This document shows, in pieces, positions 6,362 through 11,080 of a DNA stretch of 11,080 nucleotides. The notes beneath the pieces are model-generated. The model saw only the letters and a list, made by a program, of their open reading frames with translations. It was not told the DNA's origin and ran no database searches. The stretch covers positions 1-11,080 of the forward strand of contig JAATGK010000143.1 of NCBI GenBank assembly GCA_015654715.1. The letters run 5' to 3'. The stretch comes from Alphaproteobacteria bacterium (GTDB lineage: Bacteria > Pseudomonadota > Alphaproteobacteria > Micropepsales > Micropepsaceae). Position numbers and translations under genes: made by a program. Position 1 is the stretch's first letter. Each line of letters opens with the position of its first letter.

Positions 6362-7918
6362 GTGAGCACGGCCGACGACGCCCAGGATAAAGAACACGCC
6401 CATGGCCTGACGCTGGTCTTGGTGGTGCTCGTGCTGGCGCTCGCGAATTTCCTCGCCGTCATGGACATCACCATCGTCAACGTGCTGGTGCCGCAGATCG
6501 CCGGCTCGCTGGCGGTATCGAGCGCCGACGGCACTTGGGTGATCACGTCCTATGCGGTGGCCGAAGCCATCATGGTGCCGCTCACCGGCTGGCTGGCCGA
6601 ACGCTTCGGGCCGGTGCGGGTGTTCGTACTCGGCATCGCCGGGTTCGGCTTCGTTTCGGTGCTGTGCGGGCTGGCCACCTCGCTGCCGATGCTGATCGTC
6701 TTCCGCATCATGCTCGGCATCTGCGGCGGGCCGCTGATCCCCTTGTCGCAGACCTTGCTGCTCACCGTCGTGCCCAAGAAATACGAAATGCAAGCGCTGG
6801 CCGTGTGGGCGATGACCACCATCCTGGGACCGGTGGCGGGCCCGGTTCTGGGCGGCATCATCACCGACCAGTGGAGCTGGCAATGGGCGTTCCATTTCAA
6901 GCTGCCGCTGGCGATCCCGCTGGCGTTTCTCGCCTGGCACGTGCTCAAAGAACACGAAATGCCGACCAAGAAGACGCCGGTCGATTTCGTCGGTCTGGGA
7001 CTTTTGATTTTGTGGGTCGGCTCGCTGCAGGTCATGCTCGGCAACGGCCAGAACATGGACTGGTTCAACAACGATTTCATTGTCATGCTCTTGATCGTCA
7101 CCATCATCGGCTTCATCAGCTTCGTGATCTGGGAGATGACCGACAAACAGCCGATCGTCGATCTTCGCATCTTCAAGAACCGCGCCTTCTCGGTGTCGAT
7201 GTTCGTGATCTTCCTGGCCTATGGCGCCATGTTCGGTGCGGTAGTGCTGGTGCCGCTGTGGCTGCAGAACATCATGGGCTATACGGCGACGCAGGCCGGT
7301 TACAACACCGCCTTTGCCGGACTGATATCCCTGCCGGTGGCTCCCCTCACCACCAAGCTGATGAGTAGATACGACCATCGCGGCATCGTCATGGTCGGCG
7401 TGTTGTTCTGCGCCGCTTCGAGCCTGTCGCGCATCTTCTTCAGCCTCGACGTCACGTTTGCGCAGTCGCTGTGGCCGCAAGTGCTGCAAGGCATCAGCTT
7501 CCCGCTGATCCTGATCCCCTTGATGGACATGTCGGTCAGTTCGTTGCCGGCCAAGGACACCGCTTCGGGCGCCGGCCAGTTCAACTTCATCCGGACGCTG
7601 TCGGGTGCCATCGCCACCGCCATCGTGGTCGCGGTGTGGGAAGACGCCATCAAGTGGAACAAAGCGGTGCTGGCGGGCACGGTGCAGCACGGTCAGGACA
7701 TGCTGAACCTGATGCAGGCGGGCGGTTTTTCCGAAGGCAAGGCGCGCGGCTTGTTCGACATGGAGGTGCTGCAACAGGCCGCCCAACTCGGTACCAACAA
7801 TGCCTTCTTGGAGATCAGCGTTGTGCTATTAATTACCGCCGCCGCCGTCTGGATCGCACCCAAACCGCCGCGGCATGCCAATGGCAACGGCAACGGTAAA
7901 CCGCCAGTGGGGCATTGA
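6362..7918 (+). CDS. emrB: EmrB/QacA-type drug:proton antiporter, DHA2 family
   Basis: This inner-membrane proton-driven major facilitator has 518 aa and a 14-helix pattern. TM1 (about 15-36) leads into MDITIVNVLVPQIA with Asp35, the acidic membrane residue typical of DHA2 pumps. The loop 2-3 motif A is a divergent GWLAERFGPVRVF (76-88) with Glu where Asp is common. The antiporter motif C is LGPVAGPVLGG (155-165). The stretch after motif C reads WQWAFHFKLPLA, where most EmrB proteins have a W-F-x-INVP-like sequence. The tail is a short Asn/Gly repeat (HANGNGNGK). The start is GTG at 6362, with no in-frame ATG before the conserved TM1 motif and a weak ribosome binding site (GGCGA), consistent with coupling to emrA nine bases upstream. 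Together with the two preceding genes it forms an EmrAB-TolC-like system. Confidence 0.94.
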   Translation: MSTADDAQDKEHAHGLTLVLVVLVLALANFLAVMDITIVNVLVPQIAGSLAVSSADGTWVITSYAVAEAIMVPLTGWLAERFGPVRVFVLGIAGFGFVSVLCGLATSLPMLIVFRIMLGICGGPLIPLSQTLLLTVVPKKYEMQALAVWAMTTILGPVAGPVLGGIITDQWSWQWAFHFKLPLAIPLAFLAWHVLKEHEMPTKKTPVDFVGLGLLILWVGSLQVMLGNGQNMDWFNNDFIVMLLIVTIIGFISFVIWEMTDKQPIVDLRIFKNRAFSVSMFVIFLAYGAMFGAVVLVPLWLQNIMGYTATQAGYNTAFAGLISLPVAPLTTKLMSRYDHRGIVMVGVLFCAASSLSRIFFSLDVTFAQSLWPQVLQGISFPLILIPLMDMSVSSLPAKDTASGAGQFNFIRTLSGAIATAIVVAVWEDAIKWNKAVLAGTVQHGQDMLNLMQAGGFSEGKARGLFDMEVLQQAAQLGTNNAFLEISVVLLITAAAVWIAPKPPRHANGNGNGKPPVGH

Positions 7919-7920
7919 CC

Positions 7921-7941
7921 CGCCCCTAGCACGCAGGGGCG
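7921..7941 (+). promoter_or_regulatory. Hairpin covering the methyltransferase ribosome binding site
   Basis: CGCCCCT (7921-7927) pairs perfectly with AGGGGCG (7935-7941) across a 7-base loop. The stem starts two bases after the emrB stop codon, and its 3' arm contains AGGGG, the Shine-Dalgarno of the methyltransferase ATG at 7944. A ribosome finishing emrB would open the stem, so the arrangement predicts translational coupling. There is no T tract, so it is not an obvious terminator. Confidence 0.55.
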
Positions 7942-7943
7942 TC

Positions 7944-8786
7944 ATGTACGAGATTCTCAAAAGTTTCAACCAGCGCCCGGCGCCCTTCTCGGCCTATACC
8001 GCGCGCGCCCTGTGGACCGACGAATACGTCTCGGCACGGATGCTGGAGGCCCATCTCGATCCGGCGTCGGATCTTGCCTCGCGCCGGCCGGAAGCGATCG
8101 ACACGCTGGTCAATTGGCTGGAGACGCGCATCGGGCTGGCGGGCAAGTCGGTCACCGATCTCGGTTGCGGCCCGGGGCTTTATGCCGAGCGCATGGCGAT
8201 GCACGGCGCCCGCGTCATCGGCCTCGATTTCTCCAGCCGTTCGCTTACCCACGCGCGTTGGCAGGCCACCGCCAAGCGCCTCGCGATGGAATACCGCCTC
8301 GCCGATTATTTGCAGGATGCGCTGCCGGACCGCCAGAACATCGTCACTCTGATCTATGGCGATTACTGCGCGCTATCGCCGGAGCAGCGCCAAACGCTGC
8401 TGGCGCGGGTGAAAGCCATGCTGAAGCCGGGCGGCTATTTCGTTTTCGACGTCTTCGCGCGGCCGCAGTTCGGCCAGGTGAAGGAAGATTTCGTCTGCGA
8501 ACGGCGGTTGATGAACGGCTTCTGGGCGGAAGGCGATTATTTCGGCTTCAAGGTCACGCACCGCTATGAAGAACTTTATCTGGCGCTCGACCGCTATCTG
8601 ATCGTCGAGCCCGAGCGCAGGCGCGACATCTATAATTGGCTGCAATATTTCATCCCCGAAGAGATCGCCGCCGAACTCGCAAGCGCGGGGCTGGAACTGG
8701 CGGAAATCTTCGACCTCACCACCGGCGGCCATTGGATCGCCAAAGCAACCCCCTTCGGCGTCTTGGCGCGGAATGCGGCGATATAA
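7944..8786 (+). CDS. Class I SAM-dependent methyltransferase, last gene of the efflux operon
   Basis: A cytosolic Rossmann-fold methyltransferase of 280 aa. Motif I is VTDLGCGPGLY (70-80) for SAM binding, Asp95 in VIGLDFS fits the acidic residue that contacts the SAM ribose, and LKPGGYFVFDV marks the late core strand. The N-terminal cap (MYEILKSFNQRP...LWTDEYVSARML) and the C-terminal half, rich in Tyr and Trp, would form the substrate site, but I cannot name the substrate. The start is the ATG at 7944 with AGGGG five bases upstream; the frame is open further into emrB without a better site. It is 25 bases after emrB and probably cotranscribed, so it may modify a compound handled by the pump. 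It converges with the Fic gene, leaving four bases between the stops. Confidence 0.88.
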   Translation: MYEILKSFNQRPAPFSAYTARALWTDEYVSARMLEAHLDPASDLASRRPEAIDTLVNWLETRIGLAGKSVTDLGCGPGLYAERMAMHGARVIGLDFSSRSLTHARWQATAKRLAMEYRLADYLQDALPDRQNIVTLIYGDYCALSPEQRQTLLARVKAMLKPGGYFVFDVFARPQFGQVKEDFVCERRLMNGFWAEGDYFGFKVTHRYEELYLALDRYLIVEPERRRDIYNWLQYFIPEEIAAELASAGLELAEIFDLTTGGHWIAKATPFGVLARNAAI

Positions 8787-8790
8787 GGGT

Positions 8791-9378
8791 TCAAGACCGC
8801 GCGAAGGCGATGAGCGGCGCGACGTCGAAGGCATCGGCCTGGTGCAGTGCTTGAATGTAGGATTGGCGGACATCGGTTGCCGCCCTGAGATCGCCGCGCC
8901 CCCACGTAAATCGCTCGTGACCCAAATTCGTCGCCAAGACATCGGTCATCAGCCGCGACCAGCGTCCATTGCCGTTCGCAAAGGGATGGATGAATACGAG
9001 CGCATGGTGAAACCGTACGGCGGTTTCGTCGGGTGGAAACGTCGTGTGTTCGACCCAATACGCCGCGTCGGCCAGGACTTCGGGGATGCGGGCCGCAATG
9101 CGCCAAGCCTCGATACCGATGTTCTTGTCGGTTTCGCGATAGCGCCCGGCCCAGCGCCAAACATGGCCAAACATGCGCCGGTGCAGGTTTTTTGCGAACG
9201 CTTCATCGAACACCTTGCGTTTGCGCGCGAATACCCACGCGTCGGCTTCGAGAATGTTCTGTTGTTCGAGCTCGTTCAATTCGCGCCGCAACGTGACGTG
9301 GGAGGGAATGAGACCTTCGCGTTCTTCGGCGGTGAGAGGCGTTTCGCCTTCGGCCGCATTGAAGAGGTGGTCGCTCAA
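8791..9378 (-). CDS. Mobile mystery protein B, Fic-domain protein
   Basis: A 195-aa Fic protein matching mobile mystery protein B (TIGR02613 type), the partner of the HTH protein encoded upstream. Fic enzymes usually transfer AMP from ATP to a target protein. The active-site loop is HPFANGNGRWSR (131-142), with catalytic His131, the GNGR anion-hole residues 136-139, and Arg142. The canonical Asp/Glu that holds Mg is Asn135 here, as I recall for this subfamily. The N-terminal stretch TAEEREGLIP with Glu21-Gly22 could be an inhibitory helix but is not an exact [ST]xxxE[GN] match. The start appears to be TTG at 9378, overlapping the partner's stop as TTGA; an in-frame stop lies two codons upstream, so no longer form exists. 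The target is unknown. Confidence 0.9.
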   Translation of the reverse strand: MSDHLFNAAEGETPLTAEEREGLIPSHVTLRRELNELEQQNILEADAWVFARKRKVFDEAFAKNLHRRMFGHVWRWAGRYRETDKNIGIEAWRIAARIPEVLADAAYWVEHTTFPPDETAVRFHHALVFIHPFANGNGRWSRLMTDVLATNLGHERFTWGRGDLRAATDVRQSYIQALHQADAFDVAPLIAFARS

Positions 9379-9824
9379 GGGTCATCCCACAGCCGTGAGG
9401 ACTTTTGCAGCAACTGATCGATCATGTGTTTGCGGATCCCCTTGTCTTGTTCCGGCACCTCCTGCGCTTCCAACCGCATGGTCTGGTCCACGGACGCAAG
9501 TTGCGCGTCAGCGACACGCGCCGCCCGCTCCTCCAACACGTCCGTCAGCGGCCGTTCAGGTACCAACACGTAGACGACACGGCATCCCAGCGCCTCGGCC
9601 GCGCGTTCCAGGCTCTGCAGCGTAATCTTTCCGGCCTTCTCCGCGTGTTCCAGTTCCACGATCCGCGGCTGCTTCACCCCCATGCGGCGCGCGAGCTGGC
9701 CGGTCGTCATTCCCACGGCGTTCCGGATTGCCCGGATCCAGCCGAGGCTTGGGCGCTGCGCGAGCGGCAAAAGTCGCCGGATCTCTCGAAATTTGCGGTC
9801 AAGCTGGGAAGCTGATGTTGGCAT
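9375..9824 (-). CDS. Mobile mystery protein A, XRE-type HTH protein
   Basis: A 149-aa protein matching mobile mystery protein A (TIGR02612 type), known to be encoded directly upstream of the Fic partner, often on mobile DNA. Residues 28-88 form an XRE/Cro-type HTH domain: GWIRAIRNAVGMTTGQLARRMGVKQPRIVELE, then an ITLQSLERAAEALGCRVVYVLVP tail typical of antitoxin-like regulators. The C-terminal half is charged and helical and may contact the Fic protein. Probable role: repressor of its own operon and possibly antitoxin; the toxin-antitoxin role is inference. The ATG at 9824 has no Shine-Dalgarno, and a candidate -10 ends nine bases before it, so the message may be leaderless. Three phased palindromes cover the promoter. 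The gene overlaps the Fic gene, indicating coupling. Confidence 0.9.
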   Translation of the reverse strand: MPTSASQLDRKFREIRRLLPLAQRPSLGWIRAIRNAVGMTTGQLARRMGVKQPRIVELEHAEKAGKITLQSLERAAEALGCRVVYVLVPERPLTDVLEERAARVADAQLASVDQTMRLEAQEVPEQDKGIRKHMIDQLLQKSSRLWDDP

Positions 9825-9827
9825 GTA

Positions 9828-9909
9828 ATAAGAAGTATCTTATTACCGATGGTCATGTCAATAAGATATTACTTATTATTTATTGACGATTCGATAAGCT
9901 ATTTCTTAT
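9828..9909. promoter_or_regulatory. Three phased palindromic operators, ATAAG-N6-CTTAT
   Basis: The 16-base palindrome ATAAG-N6-CTTAT occurs three times: 9828-9843, 9861-9876 and 9894-9909. Start-to-start distances are exactly 33 and 33 bases, with 17-base gaps, so the sites lie about three helical turns apart on nearly the same DNA face. The first copy extends to 9-base arms (GTAATAAGA and TCTTATTAC around AGTA) and ends next to the ATG; the others have 6-base arms. The region is AT-rich in a GC-rich window. The likely binder is the HTH protein of 9375-9824. Confidence 0.8.
9834..9861 (-). promoter_or_regulatory. Candidate leaderless promoter of the mobile mystery pair
   Basis: On the minus strand the perfect -35 TTGACA (9861-9856) is followed after 16 bases by GATACT (9839-9834), which matches the -10 consensus at four positions. 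The -10 ends nine bases before the ATG at 9824, so transcription would start at or within about two bases of the start codon. This agrees with the lack of any purine-rich ribosome binding site. Palindrome 1 covers the -10 and palindrome 2 touches the -35. Confidence 0.55.
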
Positions 9910-9919
9910 CTAATTTCCT

Positions 9920-11080
9920 TCACACCGCCACCGCATGCACGGCTTTCGAGTCCGCCAGATAGGTGTCGAACACCGAGGCGACCAGGCGCACGGCGGCGCG
10001 CGCCGCGGCTGGGACGCGCAAGACGGTGCCGTCCCGCACCACGAAGCCTTCTGCGACCAAGGGCGCCAGCGCTGCCATCTCGCGCGGGAAATCGCTGGGG
10101 CTTTTGCCGAAGGCGGCGAGATCGACTTCGAGGAAGCACATCAGCTTTTCGATCAGCGCCCGGCGCAGTTTGTCGTCATCCGACAGCGCAACGCCGCGCG
10201 CCACCGGCAACTCGCCCGCTTCCACCGCTTTGCGCCATTCCGGCACCTCAGGCTTGTTCTGGATGTAGCCTTGCGGCAGCGCACTGATCGAAGAGGCGCC
10301 GAGGCCGATCAAGGCCTCAGCATCGTCGCTGGTATAGCCCTGGAAATTGCGCGCCAGCGTGCCGTCCTTGGTGGCGATAGCGAGGCTGTCACTCGGCAGC
10401 GCAAAATGATCGAGCCCAATGGCGGTATAGCCCGCCGCCGAAATCAGTCGGTGCGCCAGCTCGAATTGCGCCAGCCGTTCGGTGGCATCGGGGAGTGCCT
10501 CGGTCTTGATGAGCTGCATGTGCTTCTTGAAATGCGGCACATGGGCATAGCCGAACACCGCAAAGCGCTGCGGCCCCAGGCCGAGCGACAGTTCGATGGT
10601 GCGCGCCACGTTTTCGCGGGTCTGATACGGCAAGCCGTAGATGAGGTCGATGTTGAGCGAAGAGACCCCTGCGGCGCGCAGCCCATCCACCACCCGCTTG
10701 GTTTCGTCGAACGGCTGGATGCGGTTGATCGCCTTCTGCACTTCGGGCGCGAAATCCTGCACCCCGATCGAAGCCCGGGTCAGGCCGCAGTCGCCGAGCG
10801 TTGCGATCAACTCGTCCTTGAGGCCGCGCGGATCGATTTCCACCGCGAATTCGGCATCGGGCGCAAATTCGAAATTCCGCGTCAAGGTTTCCTTCAGGCT
10901 ACGGACATCATCAGGCGTCAGCATGGTCGGCGAGCCGCCGCCCCAATGCAGGTGCGTGACAGGATGGCCCTTCAGGAGCGGGGCGATATTCGCGATCTCG
11001 GTGAAGAGATGGTTGAGATACGACGTAACCGGCGAATAACGATTCACCACCGTCGTATGGCAGCCGCAGAACCAGCACAG
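9920..11080 (-). CDS. hemN: Oxygen-independent coproporphyrinogen III oxidase HemN, 5' end outside window
   Basis: A cytosolic radical-SAM enzyme that oxidatively decarboxylates coproporphyrinogen III to protoporphyrinogen IX, the anaerobic or low-oxygen step of haem synthesis. 386 codons are visible and the frame runs off the right edge. The first visible residues, LCWFCGCHT, contain the second and third cluster Cys and the extra Cys of the CxxxCxxCxC motif that separates HemN from HemW; the first Cys is outside. HLHWGGGSPTML, the SIGVQDFAPEVQKAINRIQP stretch, NIDLIYGLPYQT and YAHVPHFKKHM follow. ARNFQGYTSDD holds the Phe-Gln pair linked to activity in E. coli HemN. The C-terminal winged part ends near SKAVHAVAV. 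A GTG at 11050 is internal, not the start. The mobile mystery pair lies downstream on the same strand. Confidence 0.95.
   Translation of the reverse strand: MCWFCGCHTTVVNRYSPVTSYLNHLFTEIANIAPLLKGHPVTHLHWGGGSPTMLTPDDVRSLKETLTRNFEFAPDAEFAVEIDPRGLKDELIATLGDCGLTRASIGVQDFAPEVQKAINRIQPFDETKRVVDGLRAAGVSSLNIDLIYGLPYQTRENVARTIELSLGLGPQRFAVFGYAHVPHFKKHMQLIKTEALPDATERLAQFELAHRLISAAGYTAIGLDHFALPSDSLAIATKDGTLARNFQGYTSDDAEALIGLGASSISALPQGYIQNKPEVPEWRKAVEAGELPVARGVALSDDDKLRRALIEKLMCFLEVDLAAFGKSPSDFPREMAALAPLVAEGFVVRDGTVLRVPAAARAAVRLVASVFDTYLADSKAVHAVAV

Noticed and set aside
5939..7786. Open frame of about 615 codons on the minus strand opposite emrA and emrB
   Set aside because: The translation is dominated by His, Asp, Gln and Arg, typical of the antisense of a membrane transporter. 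There is no start signal or family match, and the sense genes are unambiguous.
8787..8790. Shared terminator between the convergent methyltransferase and Fic genes
   Set aside because: Only four bases separate the stops, and no stem with a T tract was found around them.
9828..9909. CRISPR-like array
   Set aside because: The units are short palindromes with only ATAAG and CTTAT conserved, there are just three copies with 17-base gaps, and no cas genes are present. Operators in a promoter explain them better.

Overview
The window looks like the chromosome of an alphaproteobacterium. It is GC-rich throughout except for one short AT-rich stretch near 9825-9919. It has the fabD-fabG-acpP order usual in that class, and its HemN, NodT-like and AefR-like TetR proteins are of proteobacterial type. 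A Rhizomicrobium/Micropepsaceae-like source is only a guess; genus cannot be settled from the sequence alone.

Layout. (1) 1-1961, minus strand: fatty acid synthesis genes fabD, fabG and the first 37 codons of acpP. fabD and fabG overlap by one base (TGATG). (2) 2099-3882: two paralogous TetR/AefR-like repressor genes, both minus strand and both encoding 219 aa. Each has a promoter carrying a GTAC-rich operator, and the two operators share a 16-base core at 14 positions. The 395-bp gap between the genes holds a 20-bp perfect palindrome inside back-to-back promoter-like elements, a run of hairpins that may be a small RNA, and a 143-bp nested palindromic element. (3) 3897-8786, plus strand: a compact operon for a tripartite drug-efflux system, consisting of a NodT-family outer-membrane lipoprotein, an EmrA-like periplasmic adaptor and an EmrB-like 14-TM major facilitator. 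A SAM-dependent methyltransferase gene follows, and its ribosome binding site lies in a hairpin directly after the emrB stop. (4) 8791-9824, minus strand: a toxin-antitoxin-like pair, Fic-domain mobile mystery protein B and HTH mobile mystery protein A, with A upstream and the two reading frames overlapping. (5) 9920-11080, minus strand: most of hemN, with the start outside the window.

How it works together. The second TetR repressor is divergent from the efflux operon and probably controls it. The shared operator core and near-identical recognition helices suggest the two repressors cross-regulate. The mobile mystery pair looks like a small horizontally acquired cassette. Its AT-rich control region carries three copies of ATAAG-N6-CTTAT spaced exactly 33 bp apart, on the flank of and across a promoter whose -10 ends only 9 bases before an ATG with no Shine-Dalgarno sequence. 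This phased three-operator, apparently leaderless control region is the most striking unannotated structure in the window.
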